Positions 10,901 to 18,061 of a stretch of 64,000 nt of DNA are shown here, piece after piece. The notes beneath the pieces are model-generated. The model did not search any database. It was not told the DNA's origin and saw only the letters and a program-made list of their open reading frames with translations. The stretch spans positions 4,656,501 through 4,720,500 of the forward strand of contig NZ_AP024154.1 of NCBI RefSeq assembly GCF_015533855.1, read 5' to 3'. Position numbers and translations under genes: made by a program. Origin of the DNA: Echinicola sp. 20G. Lineage in GTDB: Bacteria > Bacteroidota > Bacteroidia > Cytophagales > Cyclobacteriaceae. Position 1 is the stretch's first letter; each line of letters opens with the position of its first letter.

Positions 10901-11222
10901 TTCCGTACTCAAATGCATCCTCATAAAGAGTAATGTCCAGGTTCGTCTCGTTAGTAAAGACTTCTTTCCTCGTTTTGAAACCGATATAGGAAAATACAAT
11001 GGTCAGGTTAGGATCAGAAGGAACAGCCAATCTATAGTTACCGTTCTCATCTGATACGGTACCATTTAAACTCCGCTGCTGGTCATTCTCTACAAAGACA
11101 CTGGCCCCAATCAGAGGCTCACCGCTTTGGTCGGTTATTTTGCCTGTCAATACTGTTTGTTGTGCCCGCAAAGGCATGACCAACAGCATTAGCATACAAC
11201 TAATGATATAAAATGTTTTCAT
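7986..11222 (-). CDS. SusC/RagA-family TonB-linked outer-membrane transporter (first copy)
   Basis: A 1078-residue canonical SusC. The signal peptide ends at LRAQQ. A carboxypeptidase-like regulatory domain (about 25-105) contains GEPLIGASVFVEN. The plug domain contains IRIRGTSSLNANSEPLIVVDG near 175-195 and the signature DIESIEVLKDAAATAIWGSQ and ANGVLVFKTKKG near 230-255. The barrel ends in G-V-N-M-N-F. It works with the following SusD (11-base gap) to import a large ligand through the outer membrane. It is the second gene of the operon, 15 bases after the 731-residue FAS1 lipoprotein. Calcium-site-like DVNGDGVIDQFD repeats occur in a loop of the barrel, as is common for SusC proteins. Confidence 0.95.
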   Translation of the reverse strand: MKTFYIISCMLMLLVMPLRAQQTVLTGKITDQSGEPLIGASVFVENDQQRSLNGTVSDENGNYRLAVPSDPNLTIVFSYIGFKTRKEVFTNETNLDITLYEDAFEYGSAEVVADRVEINSLGISEREQVSSSQRFDVKKLEEVPMTSIESGLQGRMANVDIISGADPGSRSSIRIRGTSSLNANSEPLIVVDGVPYPTNFGDDFNFATANDQDFGALVNISPNDIESIEVLKDAAATAIWGSQGANGVLVFKTKKGRKGKTRFSFSTKSEVKREPNTVPLLDGAQYVSLMQDGIWNSINDVGYLSGSGYTQGLFQTQEINFDPEWVYFDEYNQNTNWTNEVTQLGYFLDNNFSLSGGGDKAIYRVSLGYLRDVGTTMGTSLDRFNSMASVTYKFSNKLSVNADMSYSQSLKDANWTESGMASARGMAMLKMPNMSPYVLDDNGNRTSEYFTPLENFQGSYASNKYYNPVALVNESLNETKADNARVIFRLRYRFNPDLEYSGTVGFDARTTKNRKFLPQSVTGVLWTDPYFNRSSDLLSDQLYINTENKLIFNKAITDKHHVIMSGLVQTNEARSFGYVSETSGNASGSLSDPTDGAAVASMKSDNSMSRRIAAIANGHYTFNGKYIVSGGYRWEANSSLGASNRWAGFPSLGLAWQFGDEPFMDGFAGIELGKLRFSWGKSGNPPGGAFPYIGTFSPITPGYMDMVAISPASIQLENLRWETITQSNIGIDLSLMQGRLYVTAEVYDRATTDLLQKDYSLPSSTGFTEVRYYNSGEVYNRGWELIFNYDAIRRDDFGLSFNFNLARNRNKVVSLPENMLFENYTFDNGNYAHKIVEGNPIGSFYGYRYEGVYQNGEETYARDGEGNLMYDIDGELVYMQNGNRRVYPGDAKYEDVNGDGVIDQFDIVYLGNAMPVFTAGGGFNIRWKNFMFTTFLHGRFGQKIVNQTRINTENMYGTANQSTAVLQRWRLEGDDTEIPRALYNEGYNYLGSDRFVEDGSFIRLKTVSLRYSLPKAFLTKSKIERFDVFFTAQDLYTWTNYSGQDPEVNLSSNIYMLSVDRAATPRPKRFALGVNMNF

Positions 11223-11237
11223 CTGAAATTTATTGGG

Positions 11238-13433
11238 TTATTGTCCTGAACTGAGCACTTTGTCGATTTGATAAACAGCTCCATCGACGTAAATTTTCGG
11301 AAAAGTGCTTACCACATTGGCTGTTTCTCCATTTGCAGACCGTAGTTGCAGGCCTGACTCCTTGTCCAAAAGTGTAATTTCGCTCGAAGTATCTCCAGAT
11401 TCTTGAGATGTGAGAAAATCTCCTTCCATTTCCATCCCAGGAAAAGCATAGTCATTGATTCCATTCGAGCTGATTGGGATAAAATAGTAGCGGAGATAAT
11501 CCTCCAATTCATCTGAATCGGTTGGAATAATCCCCTGCTCCTTCGCTTTAATAATAGCCTTGTTTGTTGGTGCAAACAGCATATAGTTATCACCAAACAA
11601 AAATTCAAATTCATTTTGGGGGTCTACTAAACCTGCTTGAGACAATAGTTTAGAAAACTCTCCAAACTCCTGAATAGAGCTGGTTCCGGAGCTTGCCGAG
11701 GCAATCAAGTATTTGAAACTGCCTTCTTCACGGATCAGGGACCTTTCGACATCGTAAGTCCTGCCATTGGTCAATCCACTACCCATTGTATTGGCTGGCG
11801 TAAATTCTCCTAGATTATAAATATTGGAAGAAGCAACTCCTTGATCGGTGATGTAAAGGTAGCTGAAGGGATTTCTGGTTCGGTACACTTTGGTACCATT
11901 TATCTCCGTTATTTCTTCTGTAACAATATGGTTTTGAACAAAAGCCCTCATAGCTCCTGTGCTCATAGGAACCAAGATTCCTTCCGTATTTTCCACTTGA
12001 ACAGCCTCGTCGCCAAACCTTAAAGGATTGCCTTCATCCCAAAAAATTTCACTTCCTCCATAGATAGTGTTTTTTATCACTTCATCTGAAGGTATAAAAA
12101 CTGTAAACTTCAAAGCATCCCCCATCAACGCCTGCAAAGCCCCGGATTGATAGACCATTTGCAAAAACATCTTGTACTTTGGGTCTTTCAGCATCGGACT
12201 AACCACTCCTTTGAACAAATCCGGAACAATCACCTCATTCAAACCATAATAAACTCCATTGACAGCAATGCCTTTAGCCTCGACATCTTGGGCAGGGTCA
12301 AACTGAATGGTATTCCCAAAAGTGCTCTGAATATCTCCGCGCTCTATCTCAGAAGGAAAAACGATGCTACCACTGTATACATGATTATAGAGCAAAAGCT
12401 GCATCGGCAGAAAGGGAACATCTTCAAGAGAACCGTAATTATTCCCCCAAAACTCATTAAAGAAAGATTGAATCGCGGTATTGTTAGGGGCGAAAACATT
12501 ATATGCATTGGCTGATAGCTCAGCCAAGTTGGCATAATCCACCAAACCTGACCCACCATTATAGGTCCATTCAGAAGCAATCTCTGGAAGGCCTAAATGA
12601 GTCTTTATATAAAGTGAATCTCCAGCTTCCGCATAGGATTTTGAGGTCTCATCGTCATACCAATAGTCTTTAAAGCGGTCATAAATGCCTATAAAATCAC
12701 TATAATCGCTTTCTTCTTTAAGCTGAGCATATACTGTTTCCAAAGGAGCTATCACCCTATCCAGTACATACACATAGCCATTATCAGTAGGAACGGCATA
12801 TTCCTTTACCGTCGCATTTGATATGTTGAACCCTCCGGCCCCTGTCCATGTACTATTTGGATAGAAATACTCATAGTTTGAAGCAGCATCAATATTTTTA
12901 GAGGAAAAGAGATTGTATGAAAAGACTGGCAAAAATCTTTCTTTGTGAAAAATTGTCCGTTCCTTACCCTCTATTAAATCAGTTTCCACGGAAATGGTAT
13001 CCCTACTCTTGGTCCTATGTTTGTAATAAAGCCCTGACATAGCAGGCTGATCTACCTCCTGTCCTTGGGGTCGGTAATTGGCAAAACGTTCGCGACTGAA
13101 GGAATAGTAAACTAAATGATAGCCGACCAATTTCTTGAGTTCTTTGGTGGGCATGTCATCGATAGTCCCAAAACCCTGCTCCAACAAATACTTTTCAAAA
13201 GCCTCATCTGAAGGAGCAAGAACCGTTACAATTCCTTTGCCCTCTACCAAGCTTCGAAAACCAGCTTTATCTACAGCTGCTAAAAAAATAGAGAATTCCC
13301 CTCGATTTTCCAGTAACTCCCAGGCATTTCCCTTGAGCCATTCTGGACGTTCATAATGTTCTTCCCAGCCAACTTCTCTGCACGCAAATAGCAGCAAGCA
13401 AGCTGAAAAAAGGCAAGTAATCCTTTTGATCAT
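11238..13433 (-). CDS. Four-repeat FAS1 (fasciclin) surface lipoprotein, first gene of the operon
   Basis: A 731-residue lipoprotein with lipobox L-F-A-C (Cys18). Four fasciclin-type repeats are visible from their core motifs: VTVLAPSDEAFEKYL near residue 69, YNVFAPNNTAIQSFF near 314, FTVFIPSDEVIKN near 446, and YMLFAPTNKAIIKA near 615. Each repeat is closed by a strand such as GRTYDV or GVYYGLNEVIVP. Proteins of this build are thought to present adhesive or ligand-binding domains at the cell surface. As promoter-proximal gene of a FAS1-SusC-SusD-FAS1-FAS1-SusC-SusD operon it probably takes part in the same uptake system. It is separated from the upstream gene by a 468-base non-coding region holding a candidate operator (13608-13627). 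Confidence 0.9.
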   Translation of the reverse strand: MIKRITCLFSACLLLFACREVGWEEHYERPEWLKGNAWELLENRGEFSIFLAAVDKAGFRSLVEGKGIVTVLAPSDEAFEKYLLEQGFGTIDDMPTKELKKLVGYHLVYYSFSRERFANYRPQGQEVDQPAMSGLYYKHRTKSRDTISVETDLIEGKERTIFHKERFLPVFSYNLFSSKNIDAASNYEYFYPNSTWTGAGGFNISNATVKEYAVPTDNGYVYVLDRVIAPLETVYAQLKEESDYSDFIGIYDRFKDYWYDDETSKSYAEAGDSLYIKTHLGLPEIASEWTYNGGSGLVDYANLAELSANAYNVFAPNNTAIQSFFNEFWGNNYGSLEDVPFLPMQLLLYNHVYSGSIVFPSEIERGDIQSTFGNTIQFDPAQDVEAKGIAVNGVYYGLNEVIVPDLFKGVVSPMLKDPKYKMFLQMVYQSGALQALMGDALKFTVFIPSDEVIKNTIYGGSEIFWDEGNPLRFGDEAVQVENTEGILVPMSTGAMRAFVQNHIVTEEITEINGTKVYRTRNPFSYLYITDQGVASSNIYNLGEFTPANTMGSGLTNGRTYDVERSLIREEGSFKYLIASASSGTSSIQEFGEFSKLLSQAGLVDPQNEFEFLFGDNYMLFAPTNKAIIKAKEQGIIPTDSDELEDYLRYYFIPISSNGINDYAFPGMEMEGDFLTSQESGDTSSEITLLDKESGLQLRSANGETANVVSTFPKIYVDGAVYQIDKVLSSGQ

Positions 13434-13901
13434 CTTTACTTTGTTTAGGTTATTTAAATTGGGTTATTAATATTTAAGCTGTTTCCGTAAAGTGTCAAAA
13501 AAACACTTTATTAGGAGAAACATCCATTTAATAAAATATACTATCTTATATTAGCTCAGGGTAAAAATTATATTCGTAAGATATCATGGATAAAAAAGGC
13601 AACTGGTCTGTACTGACCTGTGCTGACACTACAGTACGGGTATGTTTGCATTATTCAAATATTTTATTTAATTATATTAGGTATTATCTTAACCCTAATA
13701 CATATTATTTTTGCATAAAAATTACCTTGTTGATTATTTAAATCGGTTGCGGGCAAAAACATATTAACACCATTTCCCATGTATTAAAAACATTTACTTT
13801 CAGGACTAACGGTTGGTACCTATTATAGCTTAGGAATAGTTTTGAGTAATAATGATTTAGAAGGTAAATAACCCTATTATCAAGACGTTTATCAGAAAAA
13901 A
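13434..13901. other. 468-base intergenic region upstream of the FAS1/SusCD operon
   Basis: No coding potential was seen. On the minus-strand side it holds a small hairpin with arms TAAAGTG (13488-13494) and CACTTTA (13504-13510), an imperfect minus-strand -7 element TAATTTTT at 13563-13570, and a tandem direct repeat at 13608-13627. The part nearest 13902 is AT-rich and shows nothing clear. Confidence 0.6.
13608..13627 (-). promoter_or_regulatory. Candidate operator: tandem 10-bp direct repeat upstream of the FAS1/SusCD operon
   Basis: On the plus strand, CTGTACTGAC is followed directly by CTGTGCTGAC (9 of 10 identical), in phase with one DNA turn. It also contains a GTACTG/CAGTAC inverted pair (13610-13615 and 13632-13637). 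A closely similar tandem motif lies upstream of the GH2 gene in the same orientation relative to the gene. It sits 38 bases upstream of an imperfect -7 box, which suits an activator site. The binding protein is not in this window. Confidence 0.5.
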
Positions 13902-14564
13902 ATGAAAATAATTTACATAATTACGGTCTTAACTCTTGTAATTTCTTGTGGACAAATGACTACAGACACAAAAACAATAGAAGTTGAACCAACCAAATTA
14001 AATTTACCAGATACAACAATAAACTTCATGTGGAGGGACATGAAGTATGATTCGACACTAAATGATACATTTAGTTCAATTTTTTTGAATAATAACTATA
14101 TTAATACTATGACCAATCTTGAAAAAGCTGCGATTGGATATGTTTCGACTTTTATTGGAAACGAGTGTTGGTGGGACGGAGCAGCAAATGACGACAGAAA
14201 CAATTTGGACTGTAAAATAATCACTGCTCTTGGACTTGGTTACCAATGCTCAGAGAGTCACCTTGGATATTTAAAGAGATGGTTTTCAACTGACAAAAAA
14301 GTTTTATTGGAATTAAAAGAATCTAATTGCCCTACAGTTCCTTATACCTCGACTATTCAAAATACCTTCAACAAAATTGTAATTAGCACAAAAGAGAACT
14401 CGATTTCTGTTTATTATGAAGCGAGTAAGGTTAACTTGAGAGAACAAGAAAGTTGGGATTGGTCGGAGACAGTTTATTTCAGTGCAACAACTGAAAATTT
14501 GAAGTTGATTAAAAAAAATAAATCTGAAGTCAATCATGAAAAACTTGATATGACTGAAGAATAA
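13902..14564 (+). CDS. Uncharacterised lipoprotein, 220 aa
   Basis: The family is not recognised. A short lipoprotein signal ends in V-I-S-C (Cys16). The mature part contains a cysteine-bearing central region (NECWWDGAANDD, LDCKIITALGLGYQCSESHLGYL, ESNCPTVPY; five Cys after the lipid Cys) and a beta-rich C-terminus. The five non-lipid cysteines could allow disulfides. The gene is clearly AT-richer than its neighbours and lies alone on the plus strand between two minus-strand carbohydrate-related units. That suggests an acquired gene, although no recombination site was found around it. It ends at a hairpin shared with the convergent GH2 gene. Confidence 0.75.
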   Translation: MKIIYIITVLTLVISCGQMTTDTKTIEVEPTKLNLPDTTINFMWRDMKYDSTLNDTFSSIFLNNNYINTMTNLEKAAIGYVSTFIGNECWWDGAANDDRNNLDCKIITALGLGYQCSESHLGYLKRWFSTDKKVLLELKESNCPTVPYTSTIQNTFNKIVISTKENSISVYYEASKVNLREQESWDWSETVYFSATTENLKLIKKNKSEVNHEKLDMTEE

Positions 14565-14567
14565 AAG

Positions 14568-14597
14568 AAGGGGCAAAATGATAGCCCCTTTATTATT
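14568..14597. terminator. Bidirectional terminator between the 220-aa lipoprotein and the GH2 gene
   Basis: Stem AAGGGGC (14568-14574) pairs with GCCCCTT (14584-14590) around a 9-base loop. It is followed by TATTATTA on the plus strand and preceded by an A-rich run that serves the minus strand. It lies between convergent genes. Confidence 0.8.
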
Positions 14598-14612
14598 AGA
14601 AGTTAATGCCTC

Positions 14613-17072
14613 CTACTTTGCTAGAATCGAAATACTCTTCCCCATCACCCCTTTTGCTTTTACTTCCAGCAACAACTCTCCCTTATCTTCTCCGGCTTGA
14701 ACAATTACAGTAAGTTCACCATTGAAAACTTTCATTTCAGGAAGATGGAACAGTTCCAGACTGGTTGGATCGCCATTGGCTACAGCTTTGAATTTTCCAG
14801 CTCCACTGACCTTAAAACTAACACTTCTTTGATCCTGAGGGCATAAGTTACCTTCCTTGTCTACTATCCTTACTCTCACAAAAGCCAGTTCCTTGCCATC
14901 TGCTTTAATGGTTTCCTGCTCTGGCACTAACTCAACATGATGAGGTTTGCCGGCAGTTCTGATAACTTTTTCCTTTAGTGGATTCCCCGAATCATCATAA
15001 GCAATGACCTTCACTTCTCCTGGTTCATATTCTACATCCATCCACATCAAGCGATAGCGTTCTTGAAGTGTTCCGTCCAAAGTTTTGCTTTTCTTTCCAT
15101 AGCTTTTTCCATTGACAAAAAGCTCAGCTGTAGGATAATTGGTGTAAACAAATACTGGGGTAATCTCTCCCTCCCTTCCTTTCCAATTCCAATGGGGCAA
15201 AATATGTAATGTCTCTTCTTCCTTATTCCAAACACTTTTATAAAGGTAATAGCGGTCCTTCGGGATACCGGCCAAATCCACAATTCCAAACATGGAACTA
15301 TGATTGGGCCAAGCATCCGTATCATAAGGAGTAGGCTCTCCTAAATAATCGAACCCTGTCCAAACAAATTGACCCAAAGTCCATCCAAAATCATCGGCTA
15401 AAGCAAAATCATCTTCTGGGAGATTGGACCAATAACAGTATTCCATATCATAAGAAGAAGATTGATGATCCTTATGAACTACCTGCGAAGCTTTCTCCAA
15501 AGGAAAATGATAAACGCCTCTTGAGCTTACTGTAGAGCCCGTCTCTGACCCTAGCACCAAACTGTGTGGCAGGCTTTCATATGCTTCCTGGTATCGATGG
15601 GTACGGTAATTTAAACCTGCTAAATCTATCATGGCAGCAAATCCATTTTCCAATACGCAAGAAACACGGTCCATTCCTGCCGTAACCAATCTCGACGGAT
15701 CTTCTCTGTGACAAATATCCTGAAGAAACTTTGCTACTTTATATCCATCCGGACTGCATTGGGTGGGCACTTCGTTTCCGATACTCCACATCACCACACT
15801 CGGGTTGTTTCGGTAATGCCTCACCATATTCACAATATCCTTCTCTGCCCACTCCTCAAAATAGCGGTGATAACCATTTTTACTTTTCGCCACATCCCAC
15901 TCATCAAAGGATTCCACCATCACCATCAGGCCCATCTCATCACAAAGTTCCACCAATTCAGGTGCAGGCATATTGTGTGAGGTTCTCACTGCATCCGCTC
16001 CCATGTCCTTTAAAATCTGTAATTGTCTTCTAATGGCTGATTTATTCACTGCCGCTCCCAAAGGCCCCAGGTCATGGTGCAAGTTGACTCCTTGGAACTT
16101 TCTGTGCTGCCCATTTAGAAAGAAACCTTTATCCGCTATAAATTTAATTTCCCTGATCCCAAAACGGGTAATATATTCATCGACTACCTTGTCTTCAATG
16201 TAAATGGTGGACTTGGCTGTATACAAACTTGGAGATTCTGGAGACCATAATTGAGGGCTTTCCACAGTTAAATATTGCTCCAAAGGCCTACCATGATTGA
16301 TTTTTTGAATATTTTCTTTTGTCGTCACTTGCTTTCCTTCTTCATCAGCAATCTCAGTGATGATTTTAATACTTGTTCCCTCAGGTACATTTTCTAATTG
16401 CGTCTTGATGTTGACAGAAGCATATTCATGGGACACATAAGGTGTGGTAATGTAGCTGCCCCAAACGGGAACATGCACTTTTGGTGTTACTCGCACATGA
16501 ACATTCCGGTAGAGTCCAGCACCGGGGTACCAACGGGAAGATTGTTCTTTATTTTCTAACCTTACAGCTAAGCTATTTTTCATTCCATCTTCCCGAAGAA
16601 AGGGGGTGATATCAAAATAGAAAGAATTATAGCCATAAGGCCAAAAACCTACTTTTTCACCATTGACAAATACCTGTGCCTCGCTCATGGCACCATCAAA
16701 AATCAGGTGCACTTTCTGCTGCTTTGGATCAAAACCATCTACATCAAAAGTATTCCTATACCAACCTACTCCCATATAAGGCAGCCCTCCTGTTCTTCCT
16801 GTCTTTTTGGTGGGCACCTTTTCTCCATTTTGGGTTACAGCAACTATCTGCAAGTCATTTTCCTCTTCAAAAGGCCCATAAATAGCCCAATCGTGAGGAA
16901 CCGTAACTTCTTGCCAATTTCTATCATCAAATTTTGGAAAACCAGCCTCCTCAAAATCTCCTTTAGAAAACTTCCAACCTTTTTCCAATGTCCAATCCTG
17001 TCTAGCTTTTTGGGCAAATATGCTACTTGTGATTAGCATCATGGCCAATAACAGTGTAATAGTATATCTCAT
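14613..17072 (-). CDS. Glycoside hydrolase family 2 (beta-galactosidase type), secreted
   Basis: An 819-residue enzyme with a cleavable signal peptide (MRYTITLLLAMMLITSSIFA). Domains in order are an N-terminal sugar-binding jelly roll (about 27-200, with VPHDWAIYGPF), an Ig-like domain (about 205-310), a TIM barrel (about 310-610), a DUF4982-like domain (about 625-705) and a C-terminal Ig-like domain (about 715-819). Catalytic residues are readable: acid/base Glu434 in MWSIGNEVP and nucleophile Glu510 in LVLGSETGS. The family hydrolyses beta-linked galactose, glucuronate, mannose or related sugars, and the exact specificity is not assignable. The upstream DNA carries the same tandem repeat as the FAS1/SusCD operon, so the enzyme may serve that uptake system although it is a separate transcript. 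Confidence 0.92.
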   Translation of the reverse strand: MRYTITLLLAMMLITSSIFAQKARQDWTLEKGWKFSKGDFEEAGFPKFDDRNWQEVTVPHDWAIYGPFEEENDLQIVAVTQNGEKVPTKKTGRTGGLPYMGVGWYRNTFDVDGFDPKQQKVHLIFDGAMSEAQVFVNGEKVGFWPYGYNSFYFDITPFLREDGMKNSLAVRLENKEQSSRWYPGAGLYRNVHVRVTPKVHVPVWGSYITTPYVSHEYASVNIKTQLENVPEGTSIKIITEIADEEGKQVTTKENIQKINHGRPLEQYLTVESPQLWSPESPSLYTAKSTIYIEDKVVDEYITRFGIREIKFIADKGFFLNGQHRKFQGVNLHHDLGPLGAAVNKSAIRRQLQILKDMGADAVRTSHNMPAPELVELCDEMGLMVMVESFDEWDVAKSKNGYHRYFEEWAEKDIVNMVRHYRNNPSVVMWSIGNEVPTQCSPDGYKVAKFLQDICHREDPSRLVTAGMDRVSCVLENGFAAMIDLAGLNYRTHRYQEAYESLPHSLVLGSETGSTVSSRGVYHFPLEKASQVVHKDHQSSSYDMEYCYWSNLPEDDFALADDFGWTLGQFVWTGFDYLGEPTPYDTDAWPNHSSMFGIVDLAGIPKDRYYLYKSVWNKEEETLHILPHWNWKGREGEITPVFVYTNYPTAELFVNGKSYGKKSKTLDGTLQERYRLMWMDVEYEPGEVKVIAYDDSGNPLKEKVIRTAGKPHHVELVPEQETIKADGKELAFVRVRIVDKEGNLCPQDQRSVSFKVSGAGKFKAVANGDPTSLELFHLPEMKVFNGELTVIVQAGEDKGELLLEVKAKGVMGKSISILAK

Positions 17073-17139
17073 TTACTTAATACTTTTTTAAATCGTATGA
17101 GCTAAAGTAAGGGACTTTTGGGAGATGCTTTAATATTTT

Positions 17140-17964
17140 TCAGGGTAATTTCGGGCTTTGTGCTGATCTGTGCTGTTTCCTGAGGTAACTTCTGATCAAT
17201 CGCTGAGTATCTCTATTATCAGTTTTGGGTTGTATAATACTTTTAATATCTTTTTCCAAATCCTGGTCTCTATGGAAAAAACCAAAACCTCGATAAATCC
17301 CATTCTCTACCAAAACTACGCCTCTTTCATCTTCATTTCTTCCTTCTAAAATTATAATTTGGTCTTCACAAGGGAGACTTACATCCTCCAAGTATTGTTT
17401 GACTCGGCTATTATAAGTGTCCACCTCTTCCTTTTGAATGCAGGCTCCATTACAAGTTTTTAAGGCATATTGAAAACAGGATCCTTTGGTAGGATACAAT
17501 CCATTGATTTTTTGACATAGACGGTATCGATCTGTTATTCTAAACAAATACTCCCTACCCTCTGATTTCGAAGAAAAAGACATTATTTCTCTGGAATCTT
17601 TCAATATTTTCTTCACCTTTAGCCCCCAATAACCGTTTTCATCCTCTTCCTGGTACAAGCCCCACATAAAAAGACTTCTTCGTTGGGCTCTATTGAAAAT
17701 AGGGGTATACGCTTTGATCAGTTCCGATTCTCGAAGCAGTGCGATAAGCTCATTTCCGGTATTTTCATACCTAACAGAGACGATTTGGCTTTGGATCCTG
17801 ATAGACTTCCTTGTGGTATCTGAAAAATGCTGGTAAAGTCGTTTTCTAATGTCATTACTCTTGCCAATATAGATAATTCGATCATGATCACCCATTAGAA
17901 AATAAACTCCAGTGATGCCTGAGGGAACCGTATCAATTATTTTTGAAAGGTTGTCTGGGAGCAT
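17140..17964 (-). CDS. GIY-YIG nuclease, UvrC-N-terminal-like, stand-alone
   Basis: 274 residues. The GIY-YIG domain occupies about 15-100, with G-V-Y-F-L, I-Y-I-G-K-S, the Arg of NDIRKRLYQH, and the catalytic-type Glu within GNELIALLRESELIKAYTPIFN. It is followed by a UvrC-like region with three cysteines (CFQYALKTCNGACIQKE near 160-175). In many Bacteroidota this module is fused behind a DEDDh exonuclease domain to give a protein of more than 450 residues. Here that domain is absent and nothing similar lies upstream. It is too short for full UvrC (no C-terminal RNase H-like half). The role is probably a DNA repair nuclease. Its last codons overlap the putative regulatory repeat of the downstream GH2 gene. 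Confidence 0.82.
   Translation of the reverse strand: MLPDNLSKIIDTVPSGITGVYFLMGDHDRIIYIGKSNDIRKRLYQHFSDTTRKSIRIQSQIVSVRYENTGNELIALLRESELIKAYTPIFNRAQRRSLFMWGLYQEEDENGYWGLKVKKILKDSREIMSFSSKSEGREYLFRITDRYRLCQKINGLYPTKGSCFQYALKTCNGACIQKEEVDTYNSRVKQYLEDVSLPCEDQIIILEGRNEDERGVVLVENGIYRGFGFFHRDQDLEKDIKSIIQPKTDNRDTQRLIRSYLRKQHRSAQSPKLP
17158..17177 (-). promoter_or_regulatory. Candidate operator upstream of the GH2 gene, inside the 3' end of the GIY-YIG gene
   Basis: On the plus strand, TTGTGCTGAT is followed by CTGTGCTGTT. Each unit matches 8 of 10 bases of the repeat at 13618-13627, and the two copies share TGTGCTG. It is 86 bases upstream of the GH2 start and about 49 bases upstream of an imperfect -7 element TACTTTAG (minus strand, 17102-17109). 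The overlap with coding sequence leaves chance similarity possible. Confidence 0.45.
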
Positions 17965-18061
17965 TAGTATGTCCTAATTTGATTAATTGAACTAATTTAA
18001 TTCACGCTATCAAACTAACCCCAATTTATGTCCCTTTGTTCTTAGAAATGATATATTACTT

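Noticed and set aside
13902..14564. Treating the 220-aa lipoprotein gene as an isolated integron cassette
   Set aside because: No TAAC/GTTA-framed inverted repeat flanks it; the only hairpin downstream is an ordinary terminator.
14613..17072. GH2 gene as part of the FAS1/SusCD operon transcript
   Set aside because: It is followed by a bidirectional terminator and an oppositely oriented gene before the operon. Only a shared regulator is suggested.
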